A stretch of 64,000 bases of DNA from CAVPHV01 sp963821095 (GTDB lineage: Bacteria > Actinomycetota > Acidimicrobiia > Spongiisociales > UBA5794): assembly GCA_963821095.1 (NCBI GenBank), contig CAWGCJ010000020.1, positions 124,001 to 188,000 on the forward strand, in the 5' to 3' direction. The notes beneath the pieces are model-generated. The model did no database searches, was not told the DNA's origin, and worked only from the letters and a program-made list of their open reading frames with translations. Positions 49,737 to 58,172 of this stretch are shown one piece after another. The position numbers and the translations under genes were made by a program. How positions within the stretch are numbered: position 1 is the stretch's first letter; the number at the start of each line of letters is the position of its first letter.

Positions 49737-51401
49737 GTGACTTCTCTAGCTCACCCTCCCAAGCACATCCTGGTTGCCGTCGCCTGGCCCTATGCGCAGG
49801 GATCGATGCATCTCGGGCATATTGCGGGCGCCTACCTTCCGCCGGACATCTTTGCTCGGTATCACCGAGCGATTGGTGACAAGACCCTGATGGTCTCCGG
49901 CTCGGACGTGCACGGCACTCCGATCACGGTGAAAGCAGAGGAGGAGGGGGTCACACCGCAGGAGATCGTCGACCGATACCACCCCGAGTTCCTCGGCCAT
50001 TGGCGGGACCTGGGCATCGATTTCGACCTCTTCACCACAACCGGCACGGACAACCACCGGAGGGTGACGCAGGGCTTCTTCACGAAGCTGCTCGAGAACG
50101 GCTACCTGTACCGCAAGACGGTGCAGCAGTTCTTCGATCCTTCCCAGCAACGGTTCCTTCCCGACCGCTACATCGAGGGGACATGCCCGCACTGCGGCTA
50201 CGAGCATGCCCGTGGTGACCAGTGCGACAATTGTGGCCGGACCCTCGACCCGGTTGACCTCGTCGAGCCGCGCAGCAAGCTGTCGGGGACCACACCAGAA
50301 CTGCGCGAGACGGAGCACTTCTACTGGAAGCTCAGTGCCCTCAACGAGCCAATGCTCGAGTGGCTACGGTCCCGGGAGGGGTGGCGCCCCCATGTGCTCA
50401 ATTTTGCCGTCGGCATGGTCGAGGAAGGACTCCACGATCGCGCCTTCACCCGCGACCTCGATTGGGGGATCCCACTGCCGGTGGACGACCTCGGGCCGGG
50501 GAAGTCCATCTATGTGTGGTGGGAAGCGGTGATGGGGTACTACTCGGCACCGCAGGAGTGGGCCGAGCTGCAGGGTGACCCTGAGGCGTGGCGCGCCTGG
50601 TGGGAGGACCCCGCGGCGGAGGCCTACTACTTCGTTGGAAAGGACAACATCCCGTTCCATGCCGTGTACTGGCCCGCGCTGTTGATGGGCCACGGCGACC
50701 TCAACCTTCCGACCGATGTGCCGGCCAATCAGTACGTCACGTTTGGGGGGAGCAAGGCCTCGAAGTCGCGCGGTGTGGGCCGTTCCCTGCAGTGGTACAT
50801 CGACACCTTTGAGCCTGATGCGCTCCGCTACGCAATCGCGGCGTCGTTCCCAGAAACGAACGACACCGACCTCTCGGACGATGAGATGGTGCGGCGGGTC
50901 AACGATGAACTTGTCTCGACCTGGGGCAACCTCGTCAATCGGGTCGTTTCAATGACGCATCGCTACTTCGATGGTGTGGTGCCCGAGGCGGTCGATCTCA
51001 CTGCAGCCGATACTTCCTTGCTCGACGGCATCGACGCCATGCTGGCCGAGGTCGGCGAGCAGATCACTGCGGTGAAGCTGCGGGCCGGGCTGGCGACCGC
51101 GATGGCGGCTGCTTCCACCGTGAACGTCTACCTCAGCGAGCAGGAACCCTGGAAGACGGCCAAGACGGATCTCGTCAGGACGGGTACGACCCTGGCGGTG
51201 GCGCTTGACGCTATCAGCGGACTCGCCGTAGCCCTCGCCCCGTATCTGCCGTTCACCTCGCGGACCGTGCTCGAGACGCTCGGGTTCATGGTGCCGGATG
51301 CTGGGCCACTGTGGGTGTGGGAGCCGGTGCCGGCCGGGACGGAGCTTGGCCCCGCCGAACCGCTGTTCCGCAAGGCAGAGCTACCCGACGACGAGGAGTA
51401 G
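49737..51401 (+). CDS. metG: methionyl-tRNA synthetase
   Basis: A 554-residue class I aminoacyl-tRNA synthetase. The HIGH motif is HLGH in QGSMHLGHIAGAYLPPD. The KMSKS motif is read as KASKS (FGGSKASKSRGVG). Zinc-binding cysteines lie in CPHCGYEHARGDQCDNCG. The anticodon-binding helical domain starts around residue 385 (RRVNDELVSTWGNLVNRVVS). No C-terminal tRNA-binding (EMAP) domain is present. GTG start; TACCAT 10 nt upstream may be its -10. It is first in a metG-tatD-rsmA-ispE operon. Confidence 0.95.
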   Translation: MTSLAHPPKHILVAVAWPYAQGSMHLGHIAGAYLPPDIFARYHRAIGDKTLMVSGSDVHGTPITVKAEEEGVTPQEIVDRYHPEFLGHWRDLGIDFDLFTTTGTDNHRRVTQGFFTKLLENGYLYRKTVQQFFDPSQQRFLPDRYIEGTCPHCGYEHARGDQCDNCGRTLDPVDLVEPRSKLSGTTPELRETEHFYWKLSALNEPMLEWLRSREGWRPHVLNFAVGMVEEGLHDRAFTRDLDWGIPLPVDDLGPGKSIYVWWEAVMGYYSAPQEWAELQGDPEAWRAWWEDPAAEAYYFVGKDNIPFHAVYWPALLMGHGDLNLPTDVPANQYVTFGGSKASKSRGVGRSLQWYIDTFEPDALRYAIAASFPETNDTDLSDDEMVRRVNDELVSTWGNLVNRVVSMTHRYFDGVVPEAVDLTAADTSLLDGIDAMLAEVGEQITAVKLRAGLATAMAAASTVNVYLSEQEPWKTAKTDLVRTGTTLAVALDAISGLAVALAPYLPFTSRTVLETLGFMVPDAGPLWVWEPVPAGTELGPAEPLFRKAELPDDEE

Positions 51402-51403
51402 CC

Positions 51404-52171
51404 GTGGCCCTTCTTCGTTGGGTCGACAGCCATTGTCACCTGTTCATGGCGGAGGAACCCGCCGAGTTGCTGCTCGAGCGAGCCGCCGCTGCCGGAGTGG
51501 ACTGGCTACTTGCACCTGGGATCGACCTCGAGACATCGCTGCAGGCACGAGCCCTCGCCGAGCACCATCCCGACCGGGTGTTGTGGTCGGCCGGCCTGCA
51601 TCCCCACGACGCAGTGCGTTGGCCGGACGAGGGGGGCCGCATCTCGGCGCTGGCGGTTGACGCCGCCGCCGTCGGTGAGATTGGGCTGGACTTCTACCGC
51701 AATCTGTCACCCCGCGAGCCGCAACTCGAGGCGTTTCGGGCGCAACTGCGGCTTGGCGCCGACCTCGGCAAACCGGTCATCATCCACTGTCGTGACGCCT
51801 TCAAGGAGATCCACGCCGAACTGGAGACTGCCGACCTCGGCGAGCGGGCCGTGCTGCACTGCTGGACCGGTGGGCCGAAGTGGACGAAGCGGTTTGCCGA
51901 GATTGGCGTGACCTTTTCGTTTGCCGGTCCGGTGACGTACGAGACTGGAGACACTGTGCGCCGCGGGGCAGCAGTGGCGCCACCGGAACGGACCATGATC
52001 GAAACCGATACGCCATATCTGACCCCGCCGCCCAATCGCCGACTGCCGAATGAGCCGGCCAATGTGGTGCGAGTCGGCGAGGCACTTGCCGAAGTGTGGG
52101 GCTGTGAGGTTGCCGACGTCGCCGAGATGACTGCGGCGACCGCCACCCGGGTGTTCGGCGGTCCTTCGTGA
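51404..52171 (+). CDS. TatD-family metal-dependent hydrolase
   Basis: A 255-residue TIM-barrel hydrolase; TatD proteins have Mg2+-dependent 3'-5' DNA/RNA exonuclease activity. Metal ligands are visible in RWVDSHCHLF (HxH), AVGEIGLDFYRN (Glu), KPVIIHCRDAF (His), AVLHCWTGGP (His) and MIETDTPYLTPPPNRR (Asp). It starts at GTG 2 nt after the metG stop, with GAGGAG upstream inside metG, and ends with a GTGA overlap to rsmA. The same order is common in bacteria, linking RNA quality control to translation genes. Confidence 0.93.
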   Translation: MALLRWVDSHCHLFMAEEPAELLLERAAAAGVDWLLAPGIDLETSLQARALAEHHPDRVLWSAGLHPHDAVRWPDEGGRISALAVDAAAVGEIGLDFYRNLSPREPQLEAFRAQLRLGADLGKPVIIHCRDAFKEIHAELETADLGERAVLHCWTGGPKWTKRFAEIGVTFSFAGPVTYETGDTVRRGAAVAPPERTMIETDTPYLTPPPNRRLPNEPANVVRVGEALAEVWGCEVADVAEMTAATATRVFGGPS

Positions 52172-52995
52172 CCTCGGCATCGGATCGGCCGGCGCAAAGC
52201 CGGGTCGAGATCGTTGCGCTGCTGGATCGCCACGGACTTCGGCCGCGCAAGAGACTCGGGCAGCACTTCCTAGCCGACCCCAATATCGTGGAGCGGATCG
52301 TTCGGCTGGCGGAGTTGGCCCCCGGAGACCGTGTTCTCGAGGTCGGCGCCGGCACCGGAACCTTGACTCGGGCTCTGGCGGCGACCGGTGCCACGGTGGT
52401 GGCCTACGAGGTTGATGCCGGGTTGCGGCCGGTGCTGGACGAGACGCTGATGGGATGTGACGTTGACCTACGTTTCGAAGATGTCACCCGAGTCGACCTG
52501 CCGGCCCGACTGACGGGTGGTCCGTGGACCATGGTCGCCAATCTGCCCTACAACGTCGGTACTCCGCTGGTGCTCGATCTATTGCGGACGGCTCCGCGGA
52601 TCGAGCGGTTCGTGGTGATGGTGCAGAGCGAGGTCGGTGACCGTCTGGCGGCACGTCCCGGATCCAAGACGTACGGCCTGCCCTCGGTTGTTGCCCAACT
52701 CCACGCCGAGGTACGGGCCGGGTTCCGGGTGCCTCCCCAGGTTTTTGTCCCCGCCCCCGACGTTGACTCGCTGGTGGTTGTACTCGAACGCAAGCCGGCG
52801 CCGCCCCGGACTGAGGCGGCGATCGAACTGGCAGCTACCGCCTTCAATCAGCGCCGCAAGATGCTGCGCCGTTCGCTGGTTCCGGTTCTGGTGGACCCGG
52901 AGGCCGTGTTGGAGAACGCCGGGATCGAGCCAACGGCGCGAGCCGAGGAACTGGCCCCCGGGGACTTTCTGCGACTGGCCGAGGCGGTGAGGTGA
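52168..52995 (+). CDS. rsmA: 16S rRNA dimethyladenosine transferase (KsgA)
   Basis: A 275-residue methyltransferase that dimethylates A1518 and A1519 of 16S rRNA late in 30S assembly. KRLGQHFLADPNIVERIVRL precedes the SAM motif RVLEVGAGTGTLTRALAATG. The catalytic NLPY motif is MVANLPYNVGTPLVLDLL. The C-terminal helical domain ends FNQRRKMLRRSLVPVLVDP and NAGIEPTARAEELAPGDFLR. GTG overlaps the tatD stop and the gene overlaps ispE by 4 nt, both signs of translational coupling. Confidence 0.95.
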   Translation: MTSASDRPAQSRVEIVALLDRHGLRPRKRLGQHFLADPNIVERIVRLAELAPGDRVLEVGAGTGTLTRALAATGATVVAYEVDAGLRPVLDETLMGCDVDLRFEDVTRVDLPARLTGGPWTMVANLPYNVGTPLVLDLLRTAPRIERFVVMVQSEVGDRLAARPGSKTYGLPSVVAQLHAEVRAGFRVPPQVFVPAPDVDSLVVVLERKPAPPRTEAAIELAATAFNQRRKMLRRSLVPVLVDPEAVLENAGIEPTARAEELAPGDFLRLAEAVR

Positions 52996-53852
52996 TGCGG
53001 GCGCTGGCGTACGCCAAGGTCAACCTCTCGCTCCATGTTGGTGCGGGCGGTGGACCCCGACACCCGGTCAGCGGGCTCTTCCAGTCGATCGGGTGGGCCG
53101 ATCGACTGACCCTCGAGCAGGCTGAGGAGGACGTGATTGCCGGCTCGGAGGGGCGTCCGGTGGTTGCCGGTGAGGACAACTTGGCGTGGCGAGCCGCCGT
53201 TGCCGTTCGTGGATTGGCTGAGGCCAAGACAGCCATGGCGCTCACTCTCGACAAGGAGATACCGGTGGCGGCCGGTCTTGGTGGGGGGAGCGCCGACGCC
53301 GCAGCGGCGCTGGCGCTGGCCGGTCGCCTGTATGGGGTCGGGCTTGAAGCACAGGCCACCTTGGCGGCGACTCTCGGGTCGGACGTTCCGTTTTGCCTGG
53401 CCGGCGGCCTGGCGCACGTGAGCGGCACCGGGGAATTGGTGGAACCACTCGAGCCTGCCGGCGGATACGCCCTTGCCCTTGTGGTGCCGCCGGTCGAGGT
53501 CTCCACCGCTGCGGTGTACTCGGCGTGGGATCGGCTCAACGGGCCGACAGGCCCACCGACGGGAGGCAGCGACCTGCCGCCGGCGTTGCGCGGCCTCGGA
53601 CCACTGCGTAATGACCTGTATCCCGCCGCAACTACGGTGGCCCCCGAGATCGATGAATGGCGCGCCGAGTTGGCGAGCCGATGGGGCCGGGCCGTCATTC
53701 TCACCGGCAGCGGGCCGACGCTGTTTGCGTTCTTTGTCGATGAGGCGGAAGCCGCCGCTGCCCTCGAAGCTGCGCCGGTTGGTGCTCGCGCCCGGTACGC
53801 CACCCGACCGGTCGGCCGGGGATGGGAGTTCGTGGAGGCCGGTGACGCATAG
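52992..53852 (+). CDS. ispE: 4-diphosphocytidyl-2-C-methyl-D-erythritol kinase
   Basis: A 286-residue GHMP kinase of the MEP isoprenoid pathway. AYAKVNLSLHVGAG is the substrate-binding start, the ATP loop is IPVAAGLGGGSADAAAALAL, and SDVPFCLAGGLAHVSGTGE and VILTGSGPTLFAFFVDE complete the GHMP set. It follows rsmA with a 4-nt overlap (GTG 52992; ATG 52995 is a close alternative). This order (rsmA-ispE) is conserved in many actinobacteria and other bacteria. Confidence 0.94.
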   Translation: MMRALAYAKVNLSLHVGAGGGPRHPVSGLFQSIGWADRLTLEQAEEDVIAGSEGRPVVAGEDNLAWRAAVAVRGLAEAKTAMALTLDKEIPVAAGLGGGSADAAAALALAGRLYGVGLEAQATLAATLGSDVPFCLAGGLAHVSGTGELVEPLEPAGGYALALVVPPVEVSTAAVYSAWDRLNGPTGPPTGGSDLPPALRGLGPLRNDLYPAATTVAPEIDEWRAELASRWGRAVILTGSGPTLFAFFVDEAEAAAALEAAPVGARARYATRPVGRGWEFVEAGDA

Positions 53853-53894
53853 GTGGGTTCTGCCGGGAGGTCGTACGAGGTGGGAACGCGTCGA

Positions 53895-53927
53895 TGTGGT
53901 GCCGGCACACTCAGTACCGGCACCACA
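53895..53927. terminator. bidirectional terminator-like hairpin after ispE
   Basis: TGTGGTGCCGG (53895-53905) and CCGGCACCACA (53917-53927) form an 11-bp perfect stem with an 11-nt loop, midway between the convergent ispE and secreted-protein genes. No T-run is present on either strand. Confidence 0.55.
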
Positions 53928-53952
53928 CCGATGGGTTGGGTCCTCGATCAGG

Positions 53953-54624
53953 TCAGCCGCGAGCCTGATGGAGTGACCGCTGGTAGGTCGAGCACTCACC
54001 GACCTGGTCGGGAATGTCGTCGAAACCGGCCGCAAAACCGTCGGGGCCGTTGAATACGGCACACCCACCGGTAAAGGAGCCGAGCTGCGCCTCCAGGTCT
54101 GCTCCCTCGAGTGCCGGCCCGTGACTGTGTAGTGCCACAACGACCTCGGCCCGGCGCGGGTTGGAGAGCGCCACTGGATCGGCCAGCCCCGTCTCCGCTT
54201 TGCCCGAATGCGTGGTATCGCCGGTCTCGAGGCTCCCCGAGAGCCTGACTCGTCCGCTGTTGCGTACGACGGCGCCGTCAGCCCAGTAGAAGTCGGCTGC
54301 GGTGTCTGCGTTGAATACGTCCGCAGGAACCGAACACGGGTCGGTGGAGCAGGCTTCAGGATTGTTGAACACGATGAGCCAGAGCGTCACCACATCGCCG
54401 GGGGTGGCACCGCGAGCCCGGATTGATGCGGTGATGGAGTCCGAGTCCCGCACCAGCTTCGAGTGGCCCACCGTCGTGTCGTCCCACCACCATGTGGCCG
54501 CCGCCCGGCTGCGGTCCTTGGCATGATGCCCGCCCCTTCCGGCGTATGCAGAAGCCGAAGCAACCGTGCTCAGCAAGAGCAGCAGCGCGAGGCTCCCGAC
54601 GATCGTTGTGCGTATCTTCTTCAT
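53953..54624 (-). CDS. secreted hypothetical protein controlled from the LAL-regulator dyad
   Basis: A 223-residue exported protein. The signal peptide is KIRTTIVGSLALLLLLSTVA with a probable cleavage at ASASAYA. The mature part is strand-rich: SITASIRARGATPGDVVTLW, FNNPEACSTDPC, then AEVVVALHSHGPALEGADLE. The AL-HSHGPA-LEGADL-AQL segment is reminiscent of CHRD-like domains, but the match is weak. Four cysteines could form two disulfides. A strong AGGAGGGGA site precedes the ATG at 54624. It is divergent from the LAL regulator and likely its target. Confidence 0.72.
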   Translation of the reverse strand: MKKIRTTIVGSLALLLLLSTVASASAYAGRGGHHAKDRSRAAATWWWDDTTVGHSKLVRDSDSITASIRARGATPGDVVTLWLIVFNNPEACSTDPCSVPADVFNADTAADFYWADGAVVRNSGRVRLSGSLETGDTTHSGKAETGLADPVALSNPRRAEVVVALHSHGPALEGADLEAQLGSFTGGCAVFNGPDGFAAGFDDIPDQVGECSTYQRSLHQARG

Positions 54625-54692
54625 GTCTTCCCCTCCTTTTGTGTTGCCGGTAGGTCCGGCCTGGCCAGCGTATGGGGCGGTGTCGTTGCCGT

Positions 54693-54748
54693 CATGACCA
54701 GAATTGACCATTTGGCGGGGCCGACGGGAATGGTCAATCGTGGTCATG
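54693..54748. promoter_or_regulatory. 56-bp TGACCA dyad operator between the secreted-protein and LAL genes
   Basis: Left half: CATGACCA, GA, ATTGACCATT (54693-54712). Right half: AATGGTCAAT, CG, TGGTCATG (54729-54748). The halves are reverse complements except for the two middle bases, around a 16-nt centre. Each half has two TGACCA boxes 10 bp apart. TACGCT (54667-54672, minus) fits a -10 for the secreted-protein gene with the dyad over its -35. TAGGTT (54769-54774) fits a -10 for the LAL gene. Confidence 0.75.
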
Positions 54749-54768
54749 CACCACTGCGGCGGGGCATG

Positions 54769-54774
54769 TAGGTT
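54769..54774 (+). promoter_or_regulatory. putative -10 box of the LAL regulator gene
   Basis: TAGGTT followed by 6 nt and then the ATG at 54781. Confidence 0.4.
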
Positions 54775-54780
54775 CGCGAG

Positions 54781-57636
54781 ATGGACAGTTCTGTCGCAGC
54801 TCCGCTCCCCGTGTGGCTTGATACGTCCTCGGCCGGTCCGTTTGTGGGGCGGGCCGACGGGGAGGCCAGGCTCGACGATGTCTGGGACCAGGCCTCTGGC
54901 GGTAGACGCCAGGCGGTTCTTGTCGGGGGGCCCCCCGGCATCGGGAAGAGTCGCTTGGTGGCGGAGGCGGCCTCGGCGGCCCACCGCAAGGGTGCCGTGG
55001 TCGTCCACGGCATCTGCTACGCCACTCGGGCGCGACCTTTCGAGCCCTTTGTCCAGATCTTCGACCAGCTCAACGACGTCTATTCGGACGGGGACGACAC
55101 CGACCACGTTGCCGAGATCGCCTGGGTTGCGCAGGCCATGTCTCCTCTTGACCCTCAGCAGGCGGGTGGAAGTGAGGCCGCCAGGCGCCGCGAACTCTTC
55201 AGCAGCGTCTCCTCCGCGCTGCGTCGCGTGGCCGACCACCAACCATGTGTTGTCGTCCTGGACGACGTGCACTGGGCAAGCGAGCCGACACTCGAGCTCC
55301 TCAACCAGGTGGTTCGGTCGCTTGATCGCTCCCGTCTGCTGCTCATGATGACGTTCCGGACGACCCAGCCCGAGCGGAGCGAGACTCTGGCCACGACACT
55401 CGCTTCGCTTCAGCGGCTTCCCGACGTAACCAGGCTCGACCTTGGTGCGCTCGACCGGATTGCCGTGCGCGAATACGTGAGAGTTCGGGCAGGCCGCAGC
55501 GTGCATCTCGTCGATCAGGCGGTCCCGCTGCTGCTCAGCTGGACCGGGGGCAACCCGTACTACCTGTCGGAGGTCTGGGAGGCGGCCATCCAATCAGGCG
55601 GAGCTTCGTCGCATCCCGACACGCCACCGACAATGGGCGACGCGGTGCGTGACCGGCTGATGGCCCTCGAACCCGACGCTCGGCAGGTAGTCCGCGCCGC
55701 CGCCCTCTCGGTGCCCCTCACAGACCCGGACGTTCTGGCCAAGGCACTCCACCTCGACGTCCGTGACGTGCGCTCCCACCTCGACGCGGCGGTGGCCCAC
55801 GGGCTCATGGTGTATCTGGCCGGTTCGTACGATTTTGTCCACGACTTGGCACGCCGTGCCATTGAAGCCGATATGGCTCCATCGCAGCTTGCCATCCTCC
55901 ACGGCGAAATCGCCGACGTCCTGATTGCCATCGGCGGTGACGATCCCCGAAATGCCTCGAGGATCGCGCCACACCTGGCAATGGCCGATGCCCGGATGGT
56001 TGATGCCGTCGAGTATGCATCACGAGCCGGTGGCTTCGCTGAACGTGCCCTTGCCTTCGAGGAAGCTGCCGATCACTTCGATGGCGCCGCAGCCCTGGCC
56101 CACGACCCCGAGACCCGGGATTCGCTCCTGTTGATGGCCGGGCACAATCGGATGCTGGCAAGCCAGTACGAGCTTGCCCTTGCGACCTACCGGCTCGTAT
56201 GCAACTCGACCGATCCAGACAAACGGGCGAGGGCGGCGATCGGTTTCGCCGAGGCGACCTGGCGGCCCGGCAGGCTGGGCCACGAGGCCATCGCCCAGCT
56301 GCGCCGGGCTTTGGATGGCGGCGGGGCCGACATGGATCTCAGGCTCCACACGGAGCTGGAGGCCCAGCTGGCCCGGGCCTACGGTTACGCCGGGTCGCCG
56401 GGGGTCGCCCGCAAGATCGGTGAATCCGCACTGCGCGCCGCCCGAGGGATCGGAGACGACGCTCTCCTCGCCATGGCCTTGATCGCTCCCGGCTATGCGT
56501 CCCCCGCAGTGGAACAGCCCGACCTCGATCGCTTCATCGAGGCCGCGGCATTGGCGCGACGACTCGACGACGTCGACCTGCTTGCCCAAGCCACCTTCGC
56601 TCAGGCCTCCACCTCGTATGCTCTGGGCCAACGAGACACGTGGCATCAGGCGGTGACAGAACTCGACACGATTGCCGAGCGCACCGGACAGCCGTTCCAC
56701 AGAGTCGCACTCGCCAATGCCATGGCCTCGTTGGCGTTCCTGCGCGGCGAATACGACCAGGCGCTCGGCATCGTCGACGGAATCCTCGAACACGCCCAGG
56801 TGTTTGTTGGTCGCGACCGCGTCGACGGTCTCCATGGGTCCGCGTCGTTTCTGATCAGGCGCGAGACCGGCCTCGACAAGGTCCGTCCATTGATCACCGG
56901 CGACCCCGACAGCGAAGTTGGCGACTGGCCGCTTGGGCTGCTCGCCATCTACACCGAACTCGGCCTTCGACGCTCAGCCGCTGCGGTGCTCGATCGACTG
57001 ATGGACTCGTCGCTGCCATCCACGGCGGCAGGGAGATACGAAGGCGCCCAGGCCGTGTACCTGACCGAGGCGGCGTGTGCGCTCGGCCACCGCCCCCACG
57101 CCCAGACCCTGTACGAGGTGCTGTCTTCCCGCAGCGGAACCAATCTGATTTCGGGGTTCTTCGTCAACGTCTTCGGGAGCGCCGACCGGTATCTCGGCAT
57201 GCTCGCCGGTGTCCTCGATATCGAGGCGCGAGACCACTTCGACGCCGCGCTGGAGATGGACACCCACATGGGAGCGACTCATCACCGGGCGGAAACGCTG
57301 GCGAGGTACGCCGAGTATCTTCGCGATCGGGACCCTGACGAGTCGGCGCTTCTGGCTCAGGAGGCCCACGACCTGGGAAGGCTCATGCGTAGTGAGCGGA
57401 TCCAACGTATTTCGCGGCCGCAAGCACCGGCCTCTGAGTCCGTTCTGACTCGCCGCGAGACGGAAGTGCTCGAACTCATCGCCCGAGGATGCTCGAATCG
57501 TGATATCAGCGAGAAGCTGTTCATCAGCGTCAACACGGCAGCCAACCACGTGAGGAGCATCCTGATCAAGCTCGACGCCGAGAACCGCACCCAGGCCGCC
57601 CATATGGCCGCGGACCGAGGGCTATTGGACCGCTGA
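54781..57636 (+). CDS. LAL-type LuxR-family regulator with AAA ATPase domain
   Basis: A 951-residue regulator of the large ATP-binding LuxR (LAL, MalT-like) type. Walker A is VGGPPGIGKSRLVAEAA at about residues 48-64, and Walker B is CVVVLDDVHWASEP at about 158-171. A long alpha-helical, TPR-like sensor region covers ~400-860. The LuxR helix-turn-helix is at the C-terminus: LTRRETEVLELIARGCSNRD with ISEKLFISVNTAANHVRSIL. Such proteins switch on their targets after binding ATP and an inducer. The dyad upstream suggests autoregulation plus control of the divergent secreted protein. The 3' end overlaps the DUF4242 gene by 15 nt. Confidence 0.93.
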   Translation: MDSSVAAPLPVWLDTSSAGPFVGRADGEARLDDVWDQASGGRRQAVLVGGPPGIGKSRLVAEAASAAHRKGAVVVHGICYATRARPFEPFVQIFDQLNDVYSDGDDTDHVAEIAWVAQAMSPLDPQQAGGSEAARRRELFSSVSSALRRVADHQPCVVVLDDVHWASEPTLELLNQVVRSLDRSRLLLMMTFRTTQPERSETLATTLASLQRLPDVTRLDLGALDRIAVREYVRVRAGRSVHLVDQAVPLLLSWTGGNPYYLSEVWEAAIQSGGASSHPDTPPTMGDAVRDRLMALEPDARQVVRAAALSVPLTDPDVLAKALHLDVRDVRSHLDAAVAHGLMVYLAGSYDFVHDLARRAIEADMAPSQLAILHGEIADVLIAIGGDDPRNASRIAPHLAMADARMVDAVEYASRAGGFAERALAFEEAADHFDGAAALAHDPETRDSLLLMAGHNRMLASQYELALATYRLVCNSTDPDKRARAAIGFAEATWRPGRLGHEAIAQLRRALDGGGADMDLRLHTELEAQLARAYGYAGSPGVARKIGESALRAARGIGDDALLAMALIAPGYASPAVEQPDLDRFIEAAALARRLDDVDLLAQATFAQASTSYALGQRDTWHQAVTELDTIAERTGQPFHRVALANAMASLAFLRGEYDQALGIVDGILEHAQVFVGRDRVDGLHGSASFLIRRETGLDKVRPLITGDPDSEVGDWPLGLLAIYTELGLRRSAAAVLDRLMDSSLPSTAAGRYEGAQAVYLTEAACALGHRPHAQTLYEVLSSRSGTNLISGFFVNVFGSADRYLGMLAGVLDIEARDHFDAALEMDTHMGATHHRAETLARYAEYLRDRDPDESALLAQEAHDLGRLMRSERIQRISRPQAPASESVLTRRETEVLELIARGCSNRDISEKLFISVNTAANHVRSILIKLDAENRTQAAHMAADRGLLDR

Positions 57637-57906
57637 CTCGATCTCGGTCACGACGCCCTCCGGCATGACTTTGCCGGAAAGCTCGACGATGGCATCGGCG
57701 GGAAGTCCGGCGTTCCTTGCCGCCTCCCTGAGTGCCTCGGGATTGGGAGACTCGTACACACAATAGGTCTTGCGCCGATCCGCAGATAGGAACGAGTACA
57801 ACCACCGAACCTCGGCATCGGCATTCACTTCTCCGACGAACTTCGCGACCTCCGGCGTGACATCCAATTGTTCGGCGTAGTTGCGCTCGACGATGTACAG
57901 CGGCAT
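57622..57906 (-). CDS. DUF4242 / SCO4226-like small ferredoxin-fold protein
   Basis: A 94-residue protein with the DUF4242 layout: PLYIVERNYAEQ, NADAEVRWLYSFLSADRRKT, YCVYESPNPEALREAARNAG and LPADAIVELSGKVMPEGV. The fold is ferredoxin-like. One Streptomyces member (SCO4226) was reported to bind nickel, but metal ligands are not conserved enough here for me to claim that. GAGAGGGG precedes the ATG at 57906. It converges with the LAL regulator gene. Confidence 0.82.
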   Translation of the reverse strand: MPLYIVERNYAEQLDVTPEVAKFVGEVNADAEVRWLYSFLSADRRKTYCVYESPNPEALREAARNAGLPADAIVELSGKVMPEGVVTEIESAVQ

Positions 57907-58050
57907 GGAGACCCCTCTCGAGACTGTGGCTCAAACGTACACGCCGGCCGACAACCGTGTGCTTTCGGCGAAACCGAGGAGCATGGCCCTGCAGTCTCCT
58001 ACAATCGCTCCGCGCGGTTGGGGTTTCGGCCTTGACCCGCGGCCATCCGA

Positions 58051-58125
58051 TGGGGGGTGGTGTAAGTGGCAGCACAAGTGGTTTTGGTCCACTCAGTCCG
58101 GGTTCGAGTCCTGGCCCCCCAGCCA
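58051..58125 (+). tRNA. tRNA-Gln (anticodon TTG), CCA encoded
   Basis: The acceptor is TGGGGGG/CCCCCCA with discriminator G (58122) and CCA at 58123-58125. The anticodon stem AGTGG/CCACT carries the loop TTTTGGT, which gives TTG. The T-arm is CCGGG-TTCGAGT-CCTGG. The weak U1-A72 pair is typical of glutamine tRNAs. Of the three tRNAs in the window this is the only one with an encoded CCA. TACAAT at 58000-58005 is a possible -10. Confidence 0.95.
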
Positions 58126-58172
58126 ACACAGGCATTTTGCGCTCGTCGACACCCTGGAGCCGTGTTCCCAGC

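Noticed and set aside
54625..55593. N-terminal extension of the secreted-protein frame to 546 codons
   Set aside because: The extension is antisense to the LAL regulator and would bury a clean signal peptide and a strong ribosome binding site at 54624.
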